Source: Paramecium sonneborni (Eukaryota; Ciliophora; Oligohymenophorea; Peniculida; Parameciidae). From it: a stretch of DNA of 64,000 nucleotides. This document shows, piece after piece, positions 37,523 to 51,648 of this stretch (position 1 is its first letter; each line of letters starts with the position of its first letter). Location: the NCBI GenBank assembly GCA_905182985.1, contig CAJJDN010000131.1, positions 220,410 through 284,409 of the forward strand. Direction: 5' to 3'. A program made the position numbers and the translations under genes. The notes under the pieces are model-generated. The model did not search any database. It was given only the letters and a program-made list of their open reading frames with translations, and had not been told where the DNA came from.

Positions 37523-40140
37523 TCAAATTATTATCAGAAACTTTTCTCTCACTCTTGCTCTACATAAAGGACACTCTAATTTTGTTTATAACCATTATTT
37601 CCAACAATCTTAACATGCAACATGACCACATTTTTCTGATTTGCACATTATTTTATCAGGTGTATTTGACCAACAAATCACACACTTTAAATCATCCATT
37701 TAATTTTCTGTCTTGCTAACATTCTTAGTCTCAGTTTAACCAATTAATTGCTCAATTGTTATCTTTTCGCATTGTTATTCAACTGGAAAAGATTTCTTTT
37801 AAGGATTATAAATATCTCCCAATAATGTTTTATTTAACATTATCTTTCTCTTTGATGTTTAGATTTAAACTGGTTACTTAATATGAAATTTTATTGTTTA
37901 AAACTTTTTTGTCTCTATTATCTAAGTATCCTTTCTATTTTCACTTAAATTCTCTGTTCTAACCAAAGAAGGTACTTACTTTTTTATAATATTAATTATT
38001 TACTTTCACTAAATCTTTTATGAGTTCTGAAAATGTAACAACATTTGGAAAATTTTAATCTTTCCATAATAATTTTTACTAGAATTTTTCATCTAAAACT
38101 ACTAAATTACATGGAGTTAATTAATCAAGTATATGTTACAATCTTGAAATGTTTCTGATTGCATTAACCATACTAAAATATTTCCTATCATACTTTAATA
38201 TTTAAATTAATTACATTATTTTTTAAATTCTTTAACCACTCTAATTTCAAATTTAATTATACCTAAGGTAGTTATTCATGTCCATTCTCCTATTAATACA
38301 TAAATTAACTAGTCCATGGAACTCCTAACAAAAACACAGTTACCTAACTTTAATTTTTTAATGTTTAAGGTTATTTTCGTTAATAATCTAATTACAATTA
38401 AATTGCTTCTTATAATTAATCCAAAAATAAATCATTAAAAACAGTGTAAATTGAAGGCAATGTATCACCAACAATTGAATTCTACCTGCATTTATTGAGA
38501 AATAGACGAATAATCTCGTAGATACTTTTCTTCTATTAAAAATTAGAATAAAATAAATACATTTTAATATTTAATCCATTATAATTCTTTATTCACACTA
38601 AGGGATGATAATATAGAATGTTGACTCCATATATCTTAACATTTTTGCATGAATGATTTCGAAGAGAAAAGAGTTATAAATCCATGTTCACTTAATTGAT
38701 AATTAATTTATTACAATTACTTACCAATTTCAAGTATCATAGCATCTTAATTTTATTCAGTTTTATTTAAATAGTCAATATTATAGTTTTGAACTTTACT
38801 AATTAGGGCTTGATTAATTTTCAAATCATAAACAGGAATTTGAGGATAAAATTAAAAAGAGATGTTAAACTCAGTCTTATATAATTTAGATGGGTATGAA
38901 TGTTAGGTTATTATAATTATATTTTAAACTCCATTATTTTGTAATTTATTCATTCCGCTAAGTGGATTTAAACATAATAGATTTAAATTGTAAGAGTTTT
39001 AAATATTATCAATAAATAAAACTAATTTATAATCCTTATAATTTTGTTGTTCAGTTGCCAAAATAGATTTATCAACAGATATTTTATCCAGAGTTGGAGC
39101 AAGTACTTAATTGCGTGATTATTATTGTTATACTATTATATCCTGTTCAGTGGAATCTGATAATTCAAAAGTTTATTTGATAAAAATATACCATTATTAA
39201 AAGAGGTATCTTTATGGTAGATTATATATTTCATCCAAATATTATTCATAGTTTGAAGAATCTATACATGGATACTTAGGTTTAGTAAAAGATCCATCTG
39301 ATTTAACAAAATATTGTTATAATTAAGAAAAAAATTCAGAATCTGGGATTCTCTAAGTACATTATGTTAGAATTTAGGCAATTTTATTAGATTCAAAAAT
39401 AAATTCATCCTTTTGGTTATTGAGAGCCTAATAGTTTAAAAAACGTATTACTTATGCAAATTAGACGATATGCTTTCCAAAAGCTATTATAGGCATTAAA
39501 ATGTTATATTATTATTGTGTGATGGTGCAAGTTTGAAAGCTGTTGTTGGACTGAAATTATTTGGTGAATAATTTGAGTTTGTGATTCATTTATTGATCCC
39601 ATTTAGAAGGAGTTTTTTAAGTTACTAAGAAAGCCTTAATCATTTAAGATGTAGAATGAGTGCTAAGAGTAGCATTCATAGCCTTTTCTAATTTAAGCGG
39701 TAAATCATGTCCGTCTTCAAAGATTAACGTGGCATTATTAAATTTTTGGAAAAACTACCATATCCTTACACATCACTTACCAGATTATCTAAGATATCTT
39801 AATGTGTTCCAACTCTAAAAGTGGTTTAATGTTTTGTGAAATATTTATGGGAGCAAACTTAATCAAATTCGAGTTATTTATGCATAGTGTTAACATCGGT
39901 GAAATCATAAAGATGAGTAAGTTATTTGTCTTTATCACAAGTCCGTTCGCATAATCGTGTAATGATGGTCATGCCTTTTTTAAATGGAGTTAGACAAAGA
40001 GATGAAATACTCCTGGTGAGATAGAAGTATTCTTCCAAATTATTCTTAGTTTGCTACCAGTAAGAAAAAGTTGGAAGCAATTAAGACCCACTTTCAAGAA
40101 TTGCATTTTCTTATTTCTCTAAAATTTATTCGATATTCAT
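37523..40140 (-). CDS. Degenerate RAD3/RTEL-like helicase with C-terminal RING finger, 838 aa
   Basis: Four introns (39755-39780, 38533-38560, 38193-38214, 37979-38003) give exactly 839 codons. The order of parts follows RAD3-family helicases: start region QENAILESGSQLLPTF where the Walker A GxGKT should be, FYLTRSISSL (motif Ia-like), CERTC, a DEAH region reading TLIFEDGHDL, FITLFSSKSFMQKC, TVFLLGVPW, and a motif VI region NAIRNISRLQH. Walker A, DEAH and the QxxGRxxR arginines are thus all altered, and the Q motif is absent. The C-terminus is a RING finger (CVICW; KCGHVACQDCW; CPLCR), as at the end of some RTEL1 proteins. The intact frame and clean introns argue for a working, probably non-helicase protein. 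Confidence 0.65.
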
Positions 40141-40289
40141 ATTATTAAATTGTGATAAATGAATAGAAATAAATTTGATTTTAAGAGAAAGAATAGATTC
40201 AGATTGAATTGAGAGTGCACATAATTTTATAATATAAACAAGTATATAAGTTAATTAATATTTATTTGAAAAAATATACAGGTAGAAAA

Positions 40290-40931
40290 ATGAACTCGAA
40301 ATACTTGATTACTAGTCTGCATAGAAGTCTATGTTATTTGATATATTGCTTGATTCAGTTGATAATTTCAATAATGTTGCTAATTTATGTAATGATGATG
40401 AATAATTAATTAGGTCATTTTGGATAGAAATAAGTACTCTTCACTTTGATATATCTAGAGTTTGTACAAACCTCCTGTTATGATTTGTGAAGGACTGTTA
40501 GCATTTACAATCTGCACAGATCTTGTGCTTAAAATATTAATGGAAGGAAGAGTATTATAAATTAATATTTAATATTTTTACACTTATTAAAGGAATTCTT
40601 CACAACAGGCTCCAATGTATTAGACTTTTGTGCCTTTTTATCAATTATCTTGTGTATAACATTGCAATATGAAGTATATTACGATGAGATTTATGGAATT
40701 TCCCTTATTTCTATGCGTTACTTGTCACTCACAGTTAGAATGGTAGTCCTTCTAAAACAGTATATTAGATTTCAATTTGATAGGTCTTATTTTGTAAAGC
40801 TGATGCAATAACAAAGAGATATTTTAATTTTTAAAAGATCCAAAAATCAAGATCTCAGTATCTTGGATATAAGTTCTGAAATATTAAATGACTCCTAATT
40901 TGTTGAAACTATGAAACTTGTTAGTGAATGA
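40290..40931 (+). CDS. Stand-alone voltage-sensor-like four-helix membrane protein, 191 aa
   Basis: Introns 40434-40458 (25 nt) and 40552-40592 (41 nt, long for this window) give 192 codons. Four hydrophobic helices: LIQLIISIMLLIYVMMM; MICEGLLAFTICTDLVLKIL; VLDFCAFLSIILCITLQY; and an S4-like RYLSLTVRMVVLLKQYIRF with spaced basic residues. S2 has Glu and Asp (CEGLL...CTDLVLK) and S3 has NVLD-x-C, as in voltage-sensor domains. There is no pore; a short charged coil follows (QQRDILIFKRSKNQ). It could be an Hv1/TMEM266-like protein or a soloist voltage sensor. Proton conduction is not implied. It is divergent from the helicase gene 149 bp away. Confidence 0.6.
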
Positions 40932-41050
40932 TATTATAAATAATCAATTTTATTTCATTTTTAAATAAGATATTTAAAACCAATTTTTTTTTGTTCTTCT
41001 CAAACATTAAAAAAAATTAAATTAAAACTAAAATTCATAAGCCACTCAAT

Positions 41051-41838
41051 ATGCTTCCCCATTCTTTTCCTTATAAATTCCCATAATACCCTTATTAACC
41101 CCCTCTATACATCTACCCATAATTTCTACATCAATAATATTTCCCTTATAATTTTCTATAATGCAAACCCCCCTAATATCAATAGGCATAAATAGCAACA
41201 TAAGAAAATAATTTTATTATCATCTCTGATGATGAAGAATGTGTGCCTGTTACAAAAATTGAAAAACCTGTACCTACTCAAACTATTAATATTCCTCAGT
41301 CCTAATAAAAATTAGCTAAATTTCTAGACCTTGATACACTAGAAGCTTAAGGAAAGCTATATGACTATGAAAGTTCTCCACCTCCTCCATTACCAAAAAG
41401 AATTATCAAAAAACCACAAAAACCTCTTTATAAACCATAGAAGAAGAAATAAATCAAAAATCGTAGAGAACCAATTCGACATTCTTATCAAAAGATTAAA
41501 CACGTGTAAATTGGAGCTGAAAGATAATTACTTCATTATCCTTAATCAAATGTTAAGGCAAAATTCATCAGATTTTATGAGAAGTAAGATGATAAATGTA
41601 AGTATCATTTTATTTTTCATAGTTTCTCAATTATTTGAAAAATTAAAAATTAATTTTTAAGACGCTAATGATGAAGATGTTGCCATTCTTCTTAATATTG
41701 CTGGTAAAGATTATTAAAAAGCTGAAACATTCATAAATGAAAATGGAATGTTTATTCAATCATACCTCTAAAGTATTTAATTTTATTTATCTAGATTATA
41801 AGGATTTATCAGAAGACGACTCTACTATCAAAAAATGA
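41051..41838 (+). CDS. Proline/tyrosine-rich protein with possible UBA-like C-terminus, 246 aa
   Basis: Introns 41598-41622 (25 nt) and 41773-41794 (22 nt) give 247 codons. The first ~45 residues are Pro/Tyr/Phe/Gln-rich (PQYPYQPPLYIYPQFLHQQY), then an acidic SDDEECVPV, a basic Pro/Lys/Arg stretch (PPPPLPKRIIKKPQKP) and a C-terminal helical part (DEDVAILLNIAGKDYQKAE, then TFINENGMF) that resembles a UBA fold. The N-terminus looks disordered. A role as adaptor is only a guess; the family is not recognised. Confidence 0.5.
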
Positions 41839-41891
41839 AAACACAAACAATAATTATATATATATAATATAACATAAAATAAATTAATTTC

Positions 41892-43819
41892 ATGAATTTC
41901 AAATGCGTTGTAGCCATTAAAACTAAAACTAATTGCAAATGCAATATTAAAATTAATGAAATTTCCAAATCATTAGAATTACCTTCTCAAGAGGCTTAAT
42001 TTTTTGATATTCCGTAAATATTCCATTTTACTTTAAACAAAGCCAAATTCCTGATCATATACTATTTGATTTTGAAAATATAGCTATCTTGACTGTACCG
42101 GTACCAAAAGAAAAAACAGATGAAATTGAACTCACTGATTCATTTCAATTAAAAGACATGAAAGGAAAATATTATATTTTGTTTCTTCCATCTAAAGACA
42201 TTAAATTTGAAACTAATTAATCCCATCAAAGTCCTTTAAGACATTATCTAAAATCCTACTAAACTAGAACTAAAGAGAGATAATAAAAAGCAAAGACTTA
42301 ATAGTTAATTAATTAACCAACTAATTCTATAAAACATCAAAACTAAAATGAGCTTCTAAAATAGCAATATGAAACAGTTAAAGAAGAGAATAAATTATTG
42401 AAAATGAGAGAAAGAAATGATTATTTGAATGAATTAGAAATAAGCTAAGCTAAAAGAAAACAATTACAATAATTTATTTCATAATTATCTGAAGATTTAA
42501 CGACATAAAATGAAACCCTTTAAGAAAAGCATAATAGACTTTCTAGTCAATTAATAGAATTGTAATAAAAATTTGATGATCTTTAATCACTTTCAATAGA
42601 ATAACAATCAAAAATAGAATAGATGCATGAAATCATTGAAGATAAACAATCATCAATTTTATAATTGCAATCCTAAATTGAAAATCAAGATTAAAATAAA
42701 TAGATGCTTAATCTATATGCAAAATAGAAGAAAGATCTTGAATCAGTATTGCAATAAGTTTCAAGTTCATATGAAAAGGATTTGTTGGAAAAACAATTAC
42801 AAATTTAAAGATTGAAAAATGATGAAGTAATTAATTATGTAAAAAATAGGTAAAAATCTTAAAACAGAAGCAACAGGAACTAGAAACAGAAAATGAATAA
42901 TTGAAATAGAAAATTTAAGTATATGAAGAACAATTATAAGGATTAAATAATTATATCAATTAATAGAAAGTTAAATTAAATCTTATAGAGCAAAAGAACT
43001 GTTAGAATTAAATATTTGAGTAGTTAAATAATCAATTAGAAAAAGATATAATCAATAAAGATAAATAGATATACACATTATAAGATGACATTGCACTTTT
43101 GTAAAGACAAATAGGATTTTAGTAATTTCGTTAGAATGATGAGCTAGAAAATGAAATAATAAAATTAAAAGAGTAAGTATCAAAATTATAATTATAAATT
43201 AATTCATTAGAAAGTGATAATTCTAAATTAAGAACTGAAAACCTTAAGATTGCAGTGCTTTAACAAAATCTTTAATCTTTAAAAATATAATACTCAATTC
43301 CAGATTTTCCTGATTTGAAGCCTTTAAACTAAAAGGTGTCTTAATTTTAAATATAAATTGAAAGTTAGATGAAAGAAGTATATAACTTTATCAAATAAAT
43401 AGTTAAATAATTTAAGATAAACAATCTTTGATTTGAGTAAAAAGCATGATGAAAAAGAGTTACATAATTCTTAATTGAAAACAATGATGACATAGATTGT
43501 TGAATCGAATTAGGCTTATATTCCAGCACGAGGAGATGATTTGGATTAGTAGATTGCCAACTTTATAAATGATAGAGTTGATAAAGAGAAATATATTCCT
43601 TTATTAAAAAGACAATCAGAAGGGATATATTTATATGGACATAAGAGAATTTTTATTAAATAAGAATAAGGAAGAATCTTGATAAGAAGTGGAGGAGGCT
43701 ATTTAACTATTGAAGAATTTCTTGGTTTAAACGAAAGCAAAATCAAAGATCTTACTACTGATGTTATAAAAAGACAAGCAATATAGAAAAAGACAGAAAG
43801 GATGAAAACTATCAATTGA
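41892..43819 (+). CDS. Coiled-coil protein with GAS2-like C-terminal segment, 616 aa
   Basis: Introns 42014-42042 (29), 42827-42849 (23) and 43378-43402 (25) give 617 codons. The N-terminal ~100 residues form a beta-rich head (IPDHILFDFENIAILTVPVP; DMKGKYYILFLPSKDIKFE). Residues from about 130 to 510 are continuous Gln/Leu/Lys coiled coil. The end (GDDLDQQIANFINDRV; then RIFIKQEQGRILIRSGGGYL, TIEEFLGL) resembles the GAS2-related microtubule-binding domain around its RxGGGW core, with Tyr for Trp. A cytoskeletal or basal-body role is inferred. The head-plus-coil layout recalls SAS-6-like proteins, but I see no SAS-6 motif. Confidence 0.55.
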
Positions 43820-43967
43820 TTTTAAACATCAAATGATGTTTTAATATTTATCAAGTTAAAAAAATTGTAATTAAAAATTAGCTTATTTAATCTTACTAAA
43901 TTAAAATATATGGTATTAAGATAATTAAGTAGAATTAAAATAAGATTCTAATATAATATTAATTTTT

Positions 43968-46423
43968 ATGCCCTGTCTTCTTGAAATAAAAAAATATCTT
44001 TATAAAACGAAATAGGCTGAAAAAGGACTTGAAGCAAATTATGAAATTTAGGAATCAAGAACATGATTTGTACATCTCTAATTTTAAATGTTTATTTAGA
44101 GAGTTAACATAGATTATCCTCATCAAATCTATTAGAAATTATATAATAATTTTTATTGATGGCTTTATTGATTTTTTATATATATTTTAGACAGCAGTTC
44201 TAAAAATTTATTCAGAATTCTAAATATATCATTTTCGTAAATATTTTTCAGCTGATTCAACTTTTGATTTAAATATAATCTTATTATCATGAACAAAAAT
44301 ATTCTGATTCTCCATTTAATAAGGTTATGAAGATTTAATGAAAAAACAGCATAATACGAAAATTATTAAATCTTCTAAAATTCAAGGTTACCCCTTGATT
44401 TAGTAGATACTAAAGTATAATCAAACAAATTCAGCATAATCTAATTTTAATATTTTAATAGCTCGATCGATAACAATTTTTCTAGTTATTTTTCCTATAT
44501 GAATTATTGTTCTTAGCAAACTACTTACATATATGATATTTCGATAATTTAAATAATTAATGAATCTTATTAATATATGAGATTAAAAAATAAAAAAGAG
44601 CTTTTTTTAAATCATTTTGAGAAAATTAAATATATTTTTATCTAATTTAATTCAAGCATCTATATACAATTTTAGAATCTGAGAATAAATTAATTGATTG
44701 TTTAGAATAAGAAAAAATCAGTCATCCCAAAAAATTCATACTTAAATGAAGATTCAATAAAACTTTTTTCTGATTATGCAATTTTTTAATCAAATCTTTA
44801 AAATTTGCAAAGAAATACTATTTTAAACGATATAAATCAAAGTCTAGGCAAATAAAACATATTATTTTAAGACAAGATTTTTATTAAATTCCCTCCATTA
44901 TTTATTTAAAAACTGATAAAAATTAAAATCTTTATCTTAATCATACTTTTTCTTTTAAACTCTAATATTTAGTAACTTTCTAGAATTACTAAATTTTATC
45001 TTTAGTTAGATAGAACAAAATTTTTATTCTGAAAGACAATCTATTTATTTCTTAACATAGAAAATATTTTAGTAGTGATATATTTATTAAGCTGACGAAT
45101 CCATTTTCAATGGATCAGAAATACTAAATAATAAATTGCTTTTTCTTATGCTTAAACTATGAATTAGACATTTTATAATACAATTAGACAGCTTCAATTT
45201 TTGAAGAAGTTCTATTTGATTTAGTTTGATAGAAAATGAATTTTGTATCTAATTTCACTATAAACTGAGAATTATTTCAAATTAGAAATGCAATATGAAT
45301 TTTTCGTTATAATAAAAATTTAATATATTTCTTAGTACAAATAATAATTAACCAAATTTCAGTCCAACAGAAGTTTATAAACAGCTCTAATCTTATTGTG
45401 GATATTAATAAAATCTTTAGAATGTTTACAAGTGCTTTAAGTTAGATCTTAGAATTAAAGAATAAAGAATATGATGCCTCTTTAATAAAATAGACTATAA
45501 TAAATTTAAGTAAATTGAACTAAATCGAAATAATGGCTTTGATGGAGATTGTGTATTAATTAAGACTATGCTGTCCAAATGATGATAATAAATAAGAGTT
45601 ATTGAATGAATTATAATATCTTCTGTAAAGTTAAATAGCAGCTGATCGTACAGCTATTGCTAATACCAATAACTTCTTAGAATATAAAACTAAATGTAAT
45701 TCAAATAATACAGGTGTGATAATTCTTAATCATCAAGGATAATTTAGTAAATTAGTTTATTATCTTTAGTTCTCTCTGATCAAATTTCCAGAAACATTTT
45801 AGAAATAAATTCAAAAGAAGAACTACAATAAAAAAACTTTTTCTCTCTTATCAGTAAAGTTTCTGAAGGAAAACTAAAGCAAGTTCTAAAAAATAGTTGT
45901 TTGTTATAAAATGGACAAATAAAAGATTGTTTTGATATGACCATATATTCTGATAGAAACAGAAAGAAAAGTCTTAAATATTTAAATTAAATGGCATAAA
46001 TACCATTGAAAAAGAAGATAAAAAAAAATATGACTGACAGTAAAAATGAAATATTATTTTTTAGAAGATATTAAAGCCTTGCCAAAAGAATAAATATTGA
46101 TGGCAAAGTATTTAAAATCAATAAAAGTAACCATTTTAAAAGTTACTATTCATATTCATAAAGAGTTTATAGATTCTTTTTCAGATTCAGATGATATTAT
46201 TTTAAGTAATTTGGATACTTTGGGTTAATCAACAGTTAATTAATTAGCCATATGTGAAGTAAAAGAATTAGATGAACACATTAAATTATCTCTTTAAGAG
46301 TTAATGTAAGATCCTTATATTTGTAAACATGAAAGTATTGAAATTTAAATTATATTAGTTAAATGGAAAAAGAGAGTAAGAAAGTTTAAAGGGCAGAATT
46401 CAGATGGTGAAGATGAACTTTGA
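43968..46423 (+). pseudogene. Decayed large gene, ciliate multi-TM/PAS-like family (tentative)
   Basis: Coding-like pieces in changing plus-strand frames. A start at 43968 (MPCLLEIKKYLYKTKQAEK) stops after about 32 codons. Scattered pieces include YFKLEMQYEFFVIIKI (about 45270). A longer open piece runs about 45350-45950: INKIFRMFTSALSQILELKN, IEIMALMEIVYQLRLCCPN, LLQSQIAADRTAIANTNNF, NNTGVIILNHQGQ, ending at TGA. The last piece (MKYYFLEDIKALPK... to a TGA at 46421-46423) is open for about 126 codons. No set of short introns I tried joins the pieces. The layout recalls large Paramecium membrane proteins with a PAS-like 'GVIILN..G' region. Relic status is inferred; a gene with unusual introns is not excluded. 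43820-43967 holds nothing recognised. Confidence 0.4.
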
Positions 46424-46540
46424 TTTGTTATTTATATATAATTATATGCTTTATTGATAGATATACTATTTTAATGTAAAATAATTTAATTTAATTATTT
46501 GATCCTAATATAAATAAAATAATAAATAAAAAATTAAAAA

Positions 46541-46613
46541 TGGGAACAATGGGGATCGAACCCATGACATTAAGATCTTCAGTCTTACGCTCTCCCAACT
46601 GAGCTATACTCCC
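46541..46613 (-). tRNA. tRNA-Phe (GAA)
   Basis: 73 nt on the minus strand folds as a standard cloverleaf. The acceptor stem pairs GGGAGTA with TGTTCCC (one or two G-U pairs) and A is the discriminator. The D arm is GCTC/GAGC, the anticodon stem TAAGA/TCTTA with loop CTGAAGA (anticodon GAA, G at 37), and the T arm ATGGG-TTCGATC-CCCAT with the usual TTCGA box B. No intron and no encoded CCA. A run of T follows the 3' end, as expected for pol III termination. The GAA anticodon reads Phe. Confidence 0.95.
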
Positions 46614-46852
46614 AAAGTTAATATTAATTAGCTTGACAGGTTAATAAAATAGCATAGAAAGAAATTCGTAGGAGTATTTTGAAAAGACTATTTTCATTTA
46701 AAAAGAAAATTCGAGTAAAAAACATAATTGATTAACTATGTCTGTCTAATGGTTTATTCTTTATTAAAATTAAATCAAGTTAATTTATTCAAATAAAAAA
46801 TTATTACTATTCACTAATTATTGACATTATCATTTAATTTTTTAATTAAGAA

Positions 46853-48532
<1,680 letters not shown>

Positions 48533-48672
48533 TTTTTATGTATTAATAAATAATATTGGATGAATTTTATCAAATAAACTTACGTCATTATTGTTATAAT
48601 GTAAAGTTTGATTAGCATACAAATTCTATGATTGAAATCGTGTATAATTGATAATAATCAAATAATTTAAAA

Positions 48673-49627
48673 ATGTAAAATCAAATAGTTCATGAGAGTA
48701 TTTCAGAAATGAAGAAATACGCAAAAGCGTTATAAGGAAATAGAAATTACGTTGCTAAAAAGACTGCAGAAGATCCAGAATACTTTAGAAAACTGGCTTA
48801 GGGATAGAATCCTAAGTATTTATTGATTGGTTGTTCTGACTCAAGAGCTCCACCTAATGAAATTACAGAAACTGATCCTGGAGAAATATTTATTCATCGT
48901 AATATTGCAAATGTAGTTGTTCCTACTGATTTAAATGTATTTATTAATAAGAATTCTTTTAGATTAATTGTGTAATCTAATATGCCATAGAACATCTTAA
49001 AGTTCATAATATTGTAATTATGGGACATACATTTTGTGGAGGTGTTAAAGCAGCTATGAAATAAGATTCTGTAGGAGGATTGTTAGATTTATGGTTAAAT
49101 CACTTAAAATTAGTTTATGAAAAACATTAAGATCTTATTAATCAATTAGATGATGAAGATGATAGAGTTGCATGTCTAGCTCATATGAATGTTAGAGAAT
49201 AAGTACTTAATGTATGGAAAAATCCTATTGTCTAAAAATCATGGCAAGATGGACATCGTATTTATATTTTTTATTTTTTTTAGCTGTTATGGTTCATGGA
49301 TGGCTATTTAGAGTTGAAACTGGTTTCATTGAAGAATTAGAAATTGAAGAAAGCATTCCTAATAATCTATCCAAAGTTTTCCAATTAAAATTCAAGAATG
49401 TTTAACCACAAAAATAAAAATAATTAGTTGAAGAGAAAGAAGATGATAGAGCTAAATCTCCTTCAATTAGAAAAAGATTCTAAAGAATGCAGAGTCGATT
49501 AGAAACTGAAATTAGAAGATTAACTATTACTCTTTAAGATACAAATTAAGATGTTGAAAAGGAAGTTGTTGATCAAGTTTCTGAAGTATTATAGAAGGAT
49601 CTTAATTTCAAAACTGAAGATAATTGA
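48673..49627 (+). CDS. Beta-class carbonic anhydrase with C-terminal extension, 300 aa
   Basis: Introns 48937-48962 and 49258-49283 (26 nt each) give 301 codons. Zinc ligands and catalytic residues of beta-carbonic anhydrases are visible: [11 protein letters not shown] (Cys, Asp, Arg), HRNIANVV, and [12 protein letters not shown] (His, Cys). [11 protein letters not shown] forms the last core strand. Reaction: CO2 + H2O to bicarbonate + H+. After the core come about 75 extra residues, charged and helical ([35 protein letters not shown]), not usual in the family. No signal peptide is visible. Confidence 0.93.
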
Positions 49628-49666
49628 GTAATTTTAATTATATACAGAAATCAATCTATTATTAAT

Positions 49667-49690
49667 TTATTATTATTATTATTATTATTA
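49667..49690 (+). repeat. (TTA)8 microsatellite at the start of the MORN gene
   Basis: Eight perfect TTA units run into the A of the ATG at 49690. This is simple sequence in the 5' leader, liable to length change. Confidence 0.9.
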
Positions 49691-51087
49691 TGAATTAAGG
49701 TAATAGAAATTGCGAAGATTTATGTATTACTTGCAAAACCGACATATTTTCATATATAGTCAAAACCTTAAAATCAAAGCTAGTTCTATTTATATGTGAG
49801 AAATGTTATAAAAACTCAAATAATAAAGATGATTATATCTCTTTGAATGAATTTAAGGAATATCAAATGTAATTATTAAAAAAAGCTCAGCCTTATCTAT
49901 TTGAAATTCTAACAATTATATCTGATAATGACTATTAATACATTTTAACAGAAGAGTAAATATAATAATTAATGGAAAATAAAAATAAAGTTGAAGAAAT
50001 AATAAATATATTAACTGATGTTGAAGAAGGAATTTTAGAATAAATTAATTAATTATTATATCAAATCAATTCTTATTTATAAGAAAAATAATTATTTGAA
50101 GATATTTTAATTTCTCTTAAATTTGGATTGTAAATGAAACATTTAGATGGAGTAGATAAATATTAATTTCAAAAATAGTAGATGCAATTTTTTGAAAAGT
50201 TCCGAGATTATCATTAAATAAGAACTTCTCATCAAATGTAAAATTAATCAATCAAAGAAATATATTAAAGAATATAAGCTAAAGATGATTTTCCTCTTTT
50301 TTTATAGATAGTTGGTAAAAATTTTTAACAAGTTACACATCCTAATGAAGAGTATTATGGGTTTTATGATGATAATTCAATGAAAACTGGAATTGGCTTT
50401 TGGTCTCCAAAATAACAATCATAATAGTATTTTGGAATTTTTTACTAAAATGTTTTGCTTTGGGGAATTAAAATTTTGAATGAATCTCCTACTTAATACA
50501 CATTATATGAAGGGTTTTTTTCTTCTATAAAAGGAGAATAAGGTTCAAATATATAAATTAATTGTGCTGGAGAAATGTTTTCAAAAGATGAGAATGAATA
50601 ATTTCATCACTATTAAGGGAATTTCTTAAATGAAAAGAGGCATGGCAAAGGCACATATATTTGGAAAGCTAATGAACAAAATGAGATAGCTAGATATTCA
50701 GGATTTTGGCAAAATAATTAATATCATGGTTACGGAACTCTAACTCTAAAAGAAGAAAACATTATCATAGAAGGAGAATTTAGTTTTGGATAGCCTGTTT
50801 TTTAAAAATGTTAAATTAAAGGTCCAAACTTACCTTAATAAACATTAAAAGATTATGTTATGAAAGAGTAAACAAAGAAATCTGAAGAAAATATAATTCC
50901 TAAACAATAATTTAATGTTAATCAATTCTTCTAACCAACATAAAATCTCTAATAATTTTAGAAAAAATTTAATGAACCTTTCAATTCCAATGGCTTTCCT
51001 TTCAATCCCAATAATTAAGCCCAATATTCACGAGATTTCTAAAATAATTAAAATGCCTTTAATTAGAACAATTATTTTAAAAAATGA
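49690..51087 (+). CDS. MORN-repeat protein with N-terminal Cys-rich zinc finger, 465 aa
   Basis: A single open frame of 466 codons with no introns, rare in this window. N-terminus: NCEDLCITCKTDIFSYI, then FICEKCYKN, a CxxC/CxxC B-box-like zinc site. Next comes an acidic/Gln-rich coiled coil (residues about 60-190). MORN-type repeats follow from about residue 230: YYGFYDDNSMKTGIGFWS, NEKRHGKGTYIW, YSGFWQNNQYHGYGTLTL, IIIEGEFSFGQP. The tail is Asn/Gln/Phe-rich. MORN repeats usually mediate membrane or cytoskeletal attachment. The 3' 598 bp recurs downstream of the N at 51648. The gene converges with the ULK-like kinase, stops 56 nt apart. Confidence 0.75.
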
Positions 51088-51143
51088 AATTGAACAAAAA
51101 TAGAATTATTTAGATATTTTATATTACATTAATATAAAAAGAT

Positions 51144-51644
51144 TCATAAATCTAAACGTTTCCCAATTTTTTCAAGAAGTTATGCTTCTGTTAATGTTTG
51201 CATCTCTTCATAAAACTAATTAAAATCCATATTAATGTCTTTAAATTCTAAATATGGATTTAAACAAATAACTAAAAACCATCCTAATTACAATAAATCT
51301 TTGTAAACAGAATCAGTTTCTTTAGTTTACTTGATAGTAGTTTTAATAATTTCTAAGCTTTCTTGCACAACTTATTAATATAATTGTTAAAAGAAAGGAT
51401 TTTAATCGAAGTTAACATCTAAAACTTACTTAATTTTTGATGCTCTTTTATTATCTGGTTAATCTAATTCTTTTTCAATAATTTATTTTTCTTTTTTATA
51501 AATTTCTAAATAAAAATCTTCTGTGTGTTTAATATCATTTTTAGTAACTGTTAATATTTTTTTATATTCTTGACTGATTAAATATCTGCCCCAAGTTTCT
51601 CTATCAAATTTATCTGGATTTTTAGATACTAATTGATCAGACAT
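51144..51644 (-). other. Duplicate of the C-terminal 166 codons of the ULK-like kinase (artefact copy)
   Basis: Looks like a complete small gene (MSDQLVSKNPDKFDRETWG... to TGA) only because the contig ends 4 nt upstream of this Met. In the complete copy at 52303-54195 the same Met codon is internal. It should not be annotated as an independent gene. Confidence 0.9.
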
Positions 51645-51648
51645 TCTN

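Noticed and set aside
41598..41661. A 64-nt intron in the proline-rich gene
   Set aside because: A 25-nt intron at 41598-41622 already gives a continuous frame to the stop.
51144..51644. A complete 166-aa gene on the minus strand
   Set aside because: In the second copy the same frame runs on upstream into the ULK-like kinase through two short introns, so it is that gene's C-terminus cut by a contig end.
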